From: Chitinispirillaceae bacterium
GTDB taxonomy: Bacteria > Fibrobacterota > Chitinivibrionia > Chitinivibrionales > Chitinispirillaceae
Length of the DNA stretch: 61,860 bases
Assembly: GCA_016929415.1 (NCBI GenBank)
Contig: JAFGIW010000149.1
Span: 1 to 61,860, forward strand
Reading direction: 5' to 3'
The notes beneath the pieces are model-generated. The model saw only the letters and a list, made by a program, of their open reading frames with translations. It did no database searches and was not told the origin of the DNA. A program made the position numbers and the translations under genes. This document shows, in pieces, positions 28,007-35,667 of the stretch (position 1 is the stretch's first letter; the number at the start of each line of letters is the position of its first letter).

Positions 28007-28381
28007 TTGCCGATTCCACACGGTATCAGCAATGGCGTGTTCGTACCTAATACCATCTCAAGAATAATTGAATTGATTTTTTATCTGCATATGAATCAAT
28101 GTATTATAATATTAAACGTACTCATTTTAGGTACATTAATAACATTTATTAAGCTTTTAATGCGGATTTTTTCCATAAAGTACATATATTTATAAAGGTA
28201 ATTTATTGTCCGTATTGGTAACAGGGAGAAACCGGACGGAAAAAAAACAGTGAACGGTAATGTTAATTGATTAAACGTATAACCAAGAAAGCGAGAATCT
28301 TACAATTATTTTGAACTATTTCCGCGGTGAACGGTTCTGATGGGGCACAATCGAGGGGTGCGCTGCAGCGGGAGGTTCATC
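28007..28381. other. Long AT-rich non-coding region upstream of the CotH operon
   Basis: This stretch holds copy 1 of the conserved block (28040-28140) and, at its right end, the ribosome-binding site of the possible leader peptide. The first 200 bases are very AT-rich and then become GC-richer. A 62-codon open frame (28007-28195) has a run of hydrophobic residues but no ribosome-binding site, and I do not call it. Confidence 0.6.
28040..28140 (+). promoter_or_regulatory. Conserved block, copy 1, upstream of the CotH operon
   Basis: It opens with TTCGTACCTAATACCAT (28040-28056) and closes with a 23-base segment starting GTACTC and ending GGTACATTAAT (28118-28140). The same two ends, exactly 78 bases apart start to start, occur on the minus strand upstream of the second TIGR02147 gene (53113 down to 53013). 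The closing segments agree at 20 of 23 bases by my count, while the 61 bases between differ much more. The ends also form an inverted repeat (GTACCTAA and TTAGGTAC). It may be a shared promoter/operator or a small repeat element. Confidence 0.55.
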
Positions 28382-28477
28382 GTGATGCATTGGTCAAGGA
28401 AGGCCCGGCCTCGCGCGACCGGGCCGGAATTGCATGTTCAATCAACTGAAGCATCAATATCAATGTTAAAGGAGTAG
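28382..28477 (+). CDS. Possible leader peptide upstream of CotH gene 1
   Basis: A 30-31 codon frame (GTG at 28382 or ATG at 28385) has a strong ribosome-binding site, GGGAGG, at ideal spacing. It ends in TAG at 28475-28477. Its last codons contain the AAAGGAG that serves as ribosome-binding site of the CotH gene at 28486, so translation of the two would be coupled. A 7-bp GC-rich hairpin lies inside it. The peptide is basic (MHWSRKARPRATGPEL) with no membrane segment. It may be a translated leader or a chance frame. Confidence 0.4.
   Translation: MMHWSRKARPRATGPELHVQSTEASISMLKE
28402..28425 (+). promoter_or_regulatory. GC-rich hairpin in the CotH leader
   Basis: GGCCCGG and CCGGGCC form a 7-bp stem around a ten-base loop, with no T-run after it, so it is not a simple terminator. 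It lies inside the possible leader peptide and about 60 bp before the CotH start. A translated leader could open or close it. Confidence 0.45.
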
Positions 28478-28485
28478 CGGTTATC

Positions 28486-30996
28486 ATGAAAAGGTCCCTG
28501 CTTTTATTCTGCGCACTGGTACTTGTCGGCCCCCTCATCTCAAACGGTTTCGCTCAAGTAAAAATCAACGAATTTCTGGCGAACAATGTATCGGTCAACC
28601 CCGACAATGTAGATTACGACGACTTTTCCGACTGGGTGGAACTTTACAATTCGGGGAGTTCCGCGGCCGACATCGGGGGATACTATCTGACGGGCGACTT
28701 CAAACAGCCGAAGAAATGGCAGATCCCGAGCGGGACCTCCGTTCCCGCCAACGGATATCTGCTTATCTGGTGCGATGATCACAACGCCAAACCCGGAACC
28801 TCCATACCTGCGCAATGGTACGGCGCCAGCGCAAAAACGGCAAAGTACTACCATAGCAACTTCTGCCTCGACAAGGAAGGAGAACAGGTAGCGCTTTTCA
28901 ACGCTTCCGGCGCGTATGTCGATTCGGTCACCTTCGGACAACAGTTTAAGGATGTGTCGATGGGGAGGACATCGGACGGTAAATGGGCTTTTTTCGACGA
29001 GCCGACTCCCGCCGCTGCGAACAGCACCACGCCGAAGCCATTGACGACCAACCAGGTCGCCGGCGCCGTCGTCTTTTCGGTGGCGGGCGGGTTTTATTCG
29101 TCGGCGCAGACGGTGACCCTGACCGCCGCCGACGGCAGCGACATTTACTACACCACCGACTGCTCGATCCCCTTTACGAAGGACACCAAGTATTCCGGTC
29201 CGATTTCCGTAAGCAAAACGACCGCCATCCGCGCGCGCTGCATCACGGCGGATAAATTCCCCGGCAAGCTCGCGACCAATACGTATTTCATCGATGACAA
29301 GCGGAAGTTGATGGCGGTGTCGATCGTCAGCGAGCCTGCGTTTCTTTTCGACAATACGATCGGGATTTACAAAAACAGCAGGAAGGGCTTCGAGGTCCCC
29401 ATCTCCGTCGAGTTCTTCACCACCGACGGCAAGCAGGCCGTCAAGGCGAACGCCGGGGTGCGGCTCGGCAGTCTGACCAACTACGGGCCGGAGATTCCGC
29501 AGAAGCCCCTGCAGATCGCGCTGCGCAACCGCTACGGAGACCCGTTCGTCAATTACCAGTTCTACGCGAAACCGGTCACGAAGTTCGACCGCTTCCGCCT
29601 GCGCGACGGGGGCGACGTCTGGAACACCAGCGTCATCAACGACGCGCTGCTCGATCCGATATGCAAGGACCAGACGGCGGTCGGTTATCAGGCGTTCAGA
29701 GCCGCGGTCGTCTACATTAATGGAGCCTTTTACGGCATACAGGACCTTCGCGAACAGTTCAAGGACATGTATTTCGCCGAGAACTACGGTGTGGCCGATC
29801 CGGCGAAACGGGATGAGGTACGTTCCATATTATTGGCGAGCGGCGGCATGATGGGCGGCGGCGAGGGTTGGGAGATCGTCAACGGCACGGACGCCCGTAA
29901 GTCGCTTATTTCAACCATCAAATCGGATGCATCCAAATACAAGCAGCTGATCGATGCCGGCAGCATGGTCGATTTTTTCGCACTGATCGATTTTGCCAAG
30001 GCGATAAGCTGGGGCCACAATCAGGACATGTGGACGATACAGGGCGGCAAGTGGCGCTGGCTCGTGACCGATTTCGATCGCGGCTGGGTGTATTCGGACA
30101 CCTATTCCGGCATCAATCTCAATCAATTCGTCCAATCGGCGGGGGTGAGTCCGAAAATCGCCGACGATGAGGTGCTCAAGCCGCTATTAACAAATACGGA
30201 ATTTAAAAACTACTTCATCCAGCGGTATGCGGCGCACCTCAACAGCACGCTCAAGACGACGCGGTTGAATAGAATCGTCGACAGCATCGCCAATATCTAC
30301 AGCCTGGAGATGGCAGCCCATGTCGCTAAATGGGGAAACAAGGTCAAATCGGTTTCCGGCTGGCAGAGTGAAATCACCACTATCAAGAAATTCATGAGCG
30401 AGCGCCCCAAGTATGCCTGGCAGCACCTCGAAGCCTCCCCCTTCGGCGCTTCCGGCGGCAGGGCCAACCTCAGCGTAACGCTTTCGCCCTCAAGCGCGAA
30501 GGCGGACATCTTCGTTAGCGGCGTACGGATGAGCGAGGGACTCTCGAACATCAGCCTGTATAAGAACATCTCATTTACAGTAAAAGCGGTAGGGAAACCG
30601 GGCTGGCAATGCAGCGGATGGGAGGGCGGCGGCAGTGCCGACTCAATGACGGTCACGCTCAGCGGCGACAAGACCGTAACCGCCAAATTCGGTGAGGTTC
30701 CCGTCAATTCTCTACCCGTCCTTGAGCTGATTGCGGGATACGGGGTCATCGATCGCGCGGTCGCGGCGCACGGTTCGATTTCCCTGACGCTTGACTGTTC
30801 GTTCGCCGTCGGCGAGCGCCTCGATGTGGGCCTGTTCGATCTCTCGGGCCGGAAAGTGGAAAACATGATGGATGCCGAGGTGGCGGCAGGGACGAACCAT
30901 ATACACCTGTCGACAAAGAGGCTTGCATCGGGAGTCTATTATTACCGGATCAGAACCGGCACCGCAACCAGGACAAGAGTGGTGACGGTACCGTAG
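28486..30996 (+). CDS. Secreted CotH-kinase protein with lamin-tail domain and C-terminal sorting domain (copy 1)
   Basis: An 836-residue exported protein. A signal peptide ends near GFAQ. Domains in order: lamin-tail domain (about 25-150, VKINEFLANN, FSDWVELYN), chitobiase/hexosaminidase C-terminal-like domain (about 185-265, IYYTTDCSIPF), CotH kinase domain (about 270-640, with WRWLVTDFDRGW near residue 527), a divergent beta repeat (about 660-735, GWQCSGWEGGG) and a T9SS-like C-terminal domain (about 755-836, SGVYYYRIRTG). CotH kinases phosphorylate secreted or surface proteins. It is a close paralogue in layout of the protein at 45824-50101. First gene of a rightward cluster. Confidence 0.9.
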   Translation: MKRSLLLFCALVLVGPLISNGFAQVKINEFLANNVSVNPDNVDYDDFSDWVELYNSGSSAADIGGYYLTGDFKQPKKWQIPSGTSVPANGYLLIWCDDHNAKPGTSIPAQWYGASAKTAKYYHSNFCLDKEGEQVALFNASGAYVDSVTFGQQFKDVSMGRTSDGKWAFFDEPTPAAANSTTPKPLTTNQVAGAVVFSVAGGFYSSAQTVTLTAADGSDIYYTTDCSIPFTKDTKYSGPISVSKTTAIRARCITADKFPGKLATNTYFIDDKRKLMAVSIVSEPAFLFDNTIGIYKNSRKGFEVPISVEFFTTDGKQAVKANAGVRLGSLTNYGPEIPQKPLQIALRNRYGDPFVNYQFYAKPVTKFDRFRLRDGGDVWNTSVINDALLDPICKDQTAVGYQAFRAAVVYINGAFYGIQDLREQFKDMYFAENYGVADPAKRDEVRSILLASGGMMGGGEGWEIVNGTDARKSLISTIKSDASKYKQLIDAGSMVDFFALIDFAKAISWGHNQDMWTIQGGKWRWLVTDFDRGWVYSDTYSGINLNQFVQSAGVSPKIADDEVLKPLLTNTEFKNYFIQRYAAHLNSTLKTTRLNRIVDSIANIYSLEMAAHVAKWGNKVKSVSGWQSEITTIKKFMSERPKYAWQHLEASPFGASGGRANLSVTLSPSSAKADIFVSGVRMSEGLSNISLYKNISFTVKAVGKPGWQCSGWEGGGSADSMTVTLSGDKTVTAKFGEVPVNSLPVLELIAGYGVIDRAVAAHGSISLTLDCSFAVGERLDVGLFDLSGRKVENMMDAEVAAGTNHIHLSTKRLASGVYYYRIRTGTATRTRVVTVP

Positions 30997-31021
30997 GCAG
31001 GAAAAACGCCTCATTTTAACT

Positions 31022-31048
31022 GCCCGTAAAGGGCGGCTTTTTCCGGGC
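31022..31048 (+). terminator. Weak terminator or attenuator after CotH gene 1
   Basis: A four-base GCCC/GGGC stem with a GTAAA loop is followed by GGC and five T. An alternative longer pairing, GCCCG with CGGGC, overlaps it. Two exclusive structures are the layout of an attenuator, but the stems are short. Confidence 0.4.
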
Positions 31049-31105
31049 ACACGTTTCCGGTTAAAATGCAGTGACGTGATGAAAACAAGCATAATGTGGG
31101 AAAAG

Positions 31106-31146
31106 GGACATTATTAAAAAACTGTTTTGTTTTCTTAATAATGTCC
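31106..31146. promoter_or_regulatory. Perfect 12-bp inverted repeat upstream of CotH gene 2
   Basis: GGACATTATTAA and TTAATAATGTCC are separated by 17 AT-rich bases. The stem is AT-rich and is followed by TGTTTTATG, so it might end or delay transcription, or bind a protein dimer. It lies 160 bp before the second CotH start. Confidence 0.5.
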
Positions 31147-31307
31147 TGTTTTATGATGTATATTATTAAACTTGAAATTAATGATTGTCTAGCAGTATAT
31201 AAGGATTTTTAATATATCAGCGATGCCTGAAATGCGATCGGTTTAAACGGTTAAAACAAACCGTCTTTCACACTTGATAATATGGGAACCATGAAAGTGA
31301 GGAGTTC

Positions 31308-32870
31308 ATGAAGAGGGATTTATTATTAATTGGCATTCTTGCTGTTTTAAACGTCCGCTCTTTCGGTGAGGATGTTGATTCTACGGAACTTATCTTCAAC
31401 GACAGTATCGTTCATACGTATGAATTGCAATACTATGTTGCCGATTGGGACAGTATCATGGAATACAACAAGGAGGATGCCGACGAAATATACATGCCCG
31501 CGAAAATGATCTATCGTACTGCGGGGGGAGACAGCGTGGTGCTCGATTCGATCGGCGTACGGTATAAGGGCAATTCATCCTACGAGATGGCTAAAAATAC
31601 GCCGAAGAAGTCCTTTAAATTCCATTTCGACGAATACAAGGACCAGACCTTTTTCGGATGCGAACGGCTCAATTTCAACAACTGCGTGCTCGATCCAAGT
31701 TATTTACGCGAAAAGATCAGCTACGACATTGCCCGTAAATATATGGCCTCACCCCGCGTAGCCTATGCGACGATCATGATCGACACAATGATGATCGGCG
31801 TCTATACGCAGGTCGAGCAGGTGGACGAACTTTTTCTGGAACGCAATTTCGACAACCCCGACGGCAATCTCTACAAGGCGGGTGATGACGGGGCGGTACT
31901 CACCTACGAAGGACCGAACCAGACCACCTACGAAGCCCTCTACGAGCTGAAAACCAATAAGAACGATAAAGACTGGTCGAATTTCGTCAATATGCTCTAC
32001 AAGCTCAACAGGTCCTCTGCGGGAAAGTTCGTCAGCGACATGAAGACCTGCCTGGACCTTGACAACTGTATAAAACACCTCGCCTGGACGATCGTCCTTT
32101 CCCACTTCGACAGCTATACGGGGTCGGGCCGCAATTATTACATGTACGACGATCCTAAAAGCGGCCGGTTTTTCATCATTCCGTGGGACCTCAACCTCTC
32201 GTTCGGCCAGTATCCGAACAACTGGAACATGATCACCAACAGCCCCATCGCCATCGGGAACCTGGCGGAACGGCCGCTCAACAGGAGGATCCTTGAGAAC
32301 GATTCGCTCAAGACGGTCTACCTTGAATGCCTCAAGGAGATGATTGCCGGGCGGGCAAGCAACGAGAGTATCGCCGCAGAGGCTGACCGTCTGAAGGGAA
32401 TCATCGACTCCGTCGTCAAGGTGGAACCGGATACCAGTAAATTCTACTCTTACGAACAATTCACCACGAATATCGAAGGTGATCTGGTGATTCAGAGCGG
32501 ACTGAGCAAAATAACCATTCTGGGAATCAAATCCTTCCCCGATCAGCGCAACGCCGCATTGATGCAGCAGATCCTGGCCGGCGTGTCGAACCGCCCCGCC
32601 GCGGCAGGGTATTCAGGGAATCTTCTGAAGTGTGCGTGGAACGTCACTACATCTTCGATTTTGATACGCTTTGCCGGTGCGCCGGGCGCACAAACAACGC
32701 AGTTCGTTCTCTGTGACAGCCGCGGCCGTGTCGTCGGCCGGATGACCGTACCGGACCCGCAACAGGGGAGAATACAGTGGAAGACCGCCAACATCGTTCC
32801 CGGGGTGTACTCAATCGTCATGAAGACCGGCGGGACATCGTTGTCGGAACGGATAATCATTACCAAATAA
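31308..32870 (+). CDS. Secreted CotH-kinase family protein (copy 2)
   Basis: A 520-residue exported protein with a signal peptide (about residues 1-20, ending near SFGED). The CotH domain covers about residues 25-400: IRYKGNSSY-type pattern (GVRYKGNSSYEM), FGCERLNFNN, GVYTQVEQVDELFL and IPWDLNLSFGQ near residue 291. Many CotH kinases read WDLD or WDYD there; this one has Asn in place of the second Asp. The C-terminus (about 440-520) is a T9SS-like sorting domain ending PGVYSIVMKTGG and IIITK. GAGGAG precedes the ATG. It lacks the lamin-tail and chitobiase-like domains of copy 1. DUF4956 follows after 43 bp. Confidence 0.9.
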   Translation: MKRDLLLIGILAVLNVRSFGEDVDSTELIFNDSIVHTYELQYYVADWDSIMEYNKEDADEIYMPAKMIYRTAGGDSVVLDSIGVRYKGNSSYEMAKNTPKKSFKFHFDEYKDQTFFGCERLNFNNCVLDPSYLREKISYDIARKYMASPRVAYATIMIDTMMIGVYTQVEQVDELFLERNFDNPDGNLYKAGDDGAVLTYEGPNQTTYEALYELKTNKNDKDWSNFVNMLYKLNRSSAGKFVSDMKTCLDLDNCIKHLAWTIVLSHFDSYTGSGRNYYMYDDPKSGRFFIIPWDLNLSFGQYPNNWNMITNSPIAIGNLAERPLNRRILENDSLKTVYLECLKEMIAGRASNESIAAEADRLKGIIDSVVKVEPDTSKFYSYEQFTTNIEGDLVIQSGLSKITILGIKSFPDQRNAALMQQILAGVSNRPAAAGYSGNLLKCAWNVTTSSILIRFAGAPGAQTTQFVLCDSRGRVVGRMTVPDPQQGRIQWKTANIVPGVYSIVMKTGGTSLSERIIITK

Positions 32871-32913
32871 CCTCCGCAGAATACCGGGGAGAACAGCAAG
32901 GAGAATTTATTAG

Positions 32914-33603
32914 ATGCAAATGCTCGATTTTCTTACGTTACAGACTACGACAACCCATTCGACGTTTATTTCAATAATATATACCATTCTGCTTGCGTTC
33001 CTGCTCTCGACCGTGATTGCGATCACCTACGACCGCACCTTCAGGGGGCTGTCGTATTCGCGGAATTTCGCCCAGGCGATGATCCTCAGTTCGATCGTGG
33101 CCGCGACGGTCATGCAGGCGATCGGCGACAGTCTCGCACGCGGCCTGGGAATGATGGGCGCTCTGGCGATTATCCGTTTCCGGACGGTGTTCAAGGACCC
33201 CCGCGACATCATCTTCATGTTCGCGTCACTGGCGGTCGGAATCAGCTGCGGCGTTTTCGGCTATAGCGTTGCGCTGGTCGGCACGCTCGGCTTCTGCGGG
33301 GCCGCGCTACTGCTCTATTTCTCTCCCTTCGGTCAGGCACGGGCGTACGACGGCATGCTGCGGTTCAACATCGGCGTTGAGTCCCACGGACGCGCGGCCG
33401 TCGAGACGATTATGCGGGAGTTCTGCCGCAGGTTCGTGCTCATCACTCTGCGCGAGACCACGCAGGGCAACCGGCTCGAATATTCGTACCATATCAAATT
33501 GAAACCGAAAAAAGTGAAGGATGAATTCCTCATCCGGATGAAGAGCGTTGAAGACGTCAAGGACGTCAGTATGATGCTGCAGGAGACGACGGTGGAGTTG
33601 TGA
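32914..33603 (+). CDS. DUF4956 integral membrane protein
   Basis: A 229-residue protein with about four membrane segments in the first 150 residues and a soluble C-terminal domain of about 80 residues. The family core is clear: AQAMILSSIVAATVMQAIGD, then GALAIIRFRTVFKDPRDI and FASLAVGISCG. DUF4956 proteins commonly neighbour VTC and CotH genes, as here, but have no known function. AAGGAG precedes the ATG with slightly long spacing. The soluble tail (MKSVEDVKDVSMMLQE) looks like a small regulatory alpha/beta fold. Confidence 0.92.
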   Translation: MQMLDFLTLQTTTTHSTFISIIYTILLAFLLSTVIAITYDRTFRGLSYSRNFAQAMILSSIVAATVMQAIGDSLARGLGMMGALAIIRFRTVFKDPRDIIFMFASLAVGISCGVFGYSVALVGTLGFCGAALLLYFSPFGQARAYDGMLRFNIGVESHGRAAVETIMREFCRRFVLITLRETTQGNRLEYSYHIKLKPKKVKDEFLIRMKSVEDVKDVSMMLQETTVEL

Positions 33604-33664
33604 TCATCAGGACGGCATATCTTCACCATTCCGGTCTTCAACGTGAGATGAATGGAAAGGCGAC

Positions 33665-34699
33665 ATGAAACGTTATTATGTTGTTTGCATAGGCATCGGA
33701 GCGGTACTGGCGGGAATAACGCTTTCGTACCGGAATGAACCGACCAAATTCTACGGTATAGCGGATACAAAGGAGACGATCGTCAATGCCGAAGACGGCG
33801 TTGCGATAAAAAAGCTCTGTGTCGTTCAGGGCCAGGCAGTCAAGGCGGGCGATACGATCGTCATCCTCGATCAGCCGGAACTGGCCATCAGGATCAACCA
33901 GATCGAGAATACGCTCGAAGAGTACCGGAAACTGTTGAGATATCAGACCAAAACGAACGAGGCGGACAGACGCCAGTACCAGGCCGAGCAGAAAGAGAAG
34001 ATCAATGAAATCAAGACGCAGATCAGTGAACTCGAGGCGCAGTACGCGAGAAATATAAAACTCGTCAACGATTTGACCAGCCTACAGAAGGAGAAACGGA
34101 TGATCGCGGAGATCGAGGACGGCACCAACACGCTTCTCGAACAGATCAACGGGCTTAAACGGCAGCTCGAAGCGGCCGAATATACCCTGAACGTTGATAT
34201 CAATCGTCAAAAGCTGCTGAAAAACACCGACGACGACCCCACGCAGGCGCAGATACGCCGCTATACCAGGGAACTCGAACTGCTGCAGCAACAACGGCAG
34301 CAGCTGGTTAAAACGGCGCCGATCGGCGGTATGATCGGAATGGTCAAATTCAAGGAGGGGGAGAAGATCTCTCCGTTCGACACCATCCTTACCCTTCATG
34401 CCGCGGCGCCGTCGTATATCAAAGGATACATCCACGAAAACGTTTACAGTCAGGTGGCGGTGGGCGATACGGTCGAGGTCAAATCGTTTGCGGATATGAA
34501 ACAGGGTATCAGCGGAATAGTGGTCGGCGTGGGGTCGCGGATCGTCGATTATCCGGAACGTCTCCGGAAACGGCAGGATATACCGGTCTGGGGCCGTGAA
34601 GTGCTCATCAAGATTCCCGAAGACAACAGCTTCCTGCTTGGGGAAAAAGTCCTGATCTCCGTCGTCGATAAAAAAAAAAGATCCGGTTTCCTACGGTAG
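33665..34699 (+). CDS. HlyD-like membrane-fusion (adaptor) protein
   Basis: A 344-residue protein with an N-terminal membrane anchor (about residues 3-20), a lipoyl half (NAEDGVAIKKLCVVQGQAVK), a long coiled coil (about 80-210) and the second half (TAPIGGMIGMVKFKEGEKI) followed by a beta-barrel-type domain. It would bridge inner and outer membrane together with the TolC-like protein at 35664-36950. No ABC or RND transporter gene sits in the cluster; DUF4956 is the only multi-pass membrane protein next to it. Confidence 0.88.
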   Translation: MKRYYVVCIGIGAVLAGITLSYRNEPTKFYGIADTKETIVNAEDGVAIKKLCVVQGQAVKAGDTIVILDQPELAIRINQIENTLEEYRKLLRYQTKTNEADRRQYQAEQKEKINEIKTQISELEAQYARNIKLVNDLTSLQKEKRMIAEIEDGTNTLLEQINGLKRQLEAAEYTLNVDINRQKLLKNTDDDPTQAQIRRYTRELELLQQQRQQLVKTAPIGGMIGMVKFKEGEKISPFDTILTLHAAAPSYIKGYIHENVYSQVAVGDTVEVKSFADMKQGISGIVVGVGSRIVDYPERLRKRQDIPVWGREVLIKIPEDNSFLLGEKVLISVVDKKKRSGFLR

Positions 34700-34710
34700 T
34701 TGCGGATCGG

Positions 34711-35667
34711 ATGGTTTCGAAAGCAGAGGCGGCTAAAATCAGCGGGGGAGAAAGAAGTCCCGGAGCTGATGGCGGAATGAGGGATATTACCGTTGACAGA
34801 GGGCTGACGGTTTCTCCGGTTGAAGCGTCGGGCATCCTCTACCTGACCGACATCAAATCGTATTTAGTGATCAGCGACGATACCGACAATAAAGAACCGG
34901 CGCTGTTTCTCATGGATGTGATGGGGCATATCCGTATGAAGCTTTTAATAAACGGTATAGGGATGATCAACGACATGGAGGCGATTTCCGGCGATGGACG
35001 GGGCCGCATCTACGTGCTCGCCTCCCAGAGTTTCAACAAGAAGGGAAAACAAGCCCGTGCGAGGCAATTGCTTGTTCGTGTCCGCCGAAACGACATGTCG
35101 TTCTATCTTGACAAAAGCGTCATACTGTTCGATTTGCTGCTTGCCGCGGCGAATGAAACCGGAGCTTCGGAATGGGCGGATTTCGTCGGAAGAGCGGCGC
35201 GGGAAAAAACCGTTGATATCGAGGGAATGACATGGTTGAACGATACTCTTCTTTTCGGATTTAAAAATCCAAAGATGGGGAATGATGCGGTCATTTTAGC
35301 CGTTGCCGAACCCGATTCGCTTTTCGAACAGAACCGGCTTTTACCGGAAAAAGTGTCCCTCTGGCGTAGAATAACGGTTTATGACAAAGCAACGGGAACC
35401 TTCTGCGGCATTTCCGACCTGGCATTTAAAAAGGGCCGTCTGTACGGCCTATCGACCGGTGTATCGTCCCGGAGCGGTGTCGAGGAAGACGTCGGTATCT
35501 GCTGGAATTATTCGCCTGAAACGGGAAAGCTGCAGATCGTACGCTCTTTTCCGGGGATGAAACCGGAGGGCATCGCCTTCAACGGCGATCGGGATGAATG
35601 GGGTATCGTGTTCGACAACGGGTCAAAAAATTCTTCCCAATTTATAACAGTAAAGGTTGTTCGATGA
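34711..35667 (+). CDS. DUF3616-like putative beta-propeller protein
   Basis: A 318-residue protein. Patterns such as INDMEAISGDGRGRIYVLASQS and VDIEGMTWLNDTLLFGFKNP are like DUF3616 or phytase-esterase-type propellers, in which a DLEG motif starts a blade. I am unsure of the exact family. No signal peptide is visible from ATG 34711 or from the internal ATG at 34777 (MRDITVD). Its stop overlaps the start of the TolC-like gene (ATGA). Role unknown; the neighbours suggest a link to the surface phosphate system. Confidence 0.7.
   Translation: MVSKAEAAKISGGERSPGADGGMRDITVDRGLTVSPVEASGILYLTDIKSYLVISDDTDNKEPALFLMDVMGHIRMKLLINGIGMINDMEAISGDGRGRIYVLASQSFNKKGKQARARQLLVRVRRNDMSFYLDKSVILFDLLLAAANETGASEWADFVGRAAREKTVDIEGMTWLNDTLLFGFKNPKMGNDAVILAVAEPDSLFEQNRLLPEKVSLWRRITVYDKATGTFCGISDLAFKKGRLYGLSTGVSSRSGVEEDVGICWNYSPETGKLQIVRSFPGMKPEGIAFNGDRDEWGIVFDNGSKNSSQFITVKVVR

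Larger units (their letters stand above)
30997..31307. other. Intergenic region between CotH genes 1 and 2
   Basis: A 311-bp gap. At 31022-31048 GCCCG and CGGGC, and internally GCCC/GGGC followed by TTTTT, give a modest terminator-like structure after the first CotH gene. At 31106-31146 there is a perfect 12-bp inverted repeat. The rest is AT-rich. A nine-codon frame ending in the ATGA of the next gene has no ribosome-binding site. Confidence 0.5.

Noticed and set aside
28007..28195. 62-codon hydrophobic frame in the gap before the CotH operon
   Set aside because: No ribosome-binding site, very AT-rich DNA, and it overlaps the conserved non-coding block.
31282..31311. Nine-codon frame overlapping the start of CotH gene 2 (ATGA)
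   Set aside because: It has no ribosome-binding site and is too short to separate from chance.
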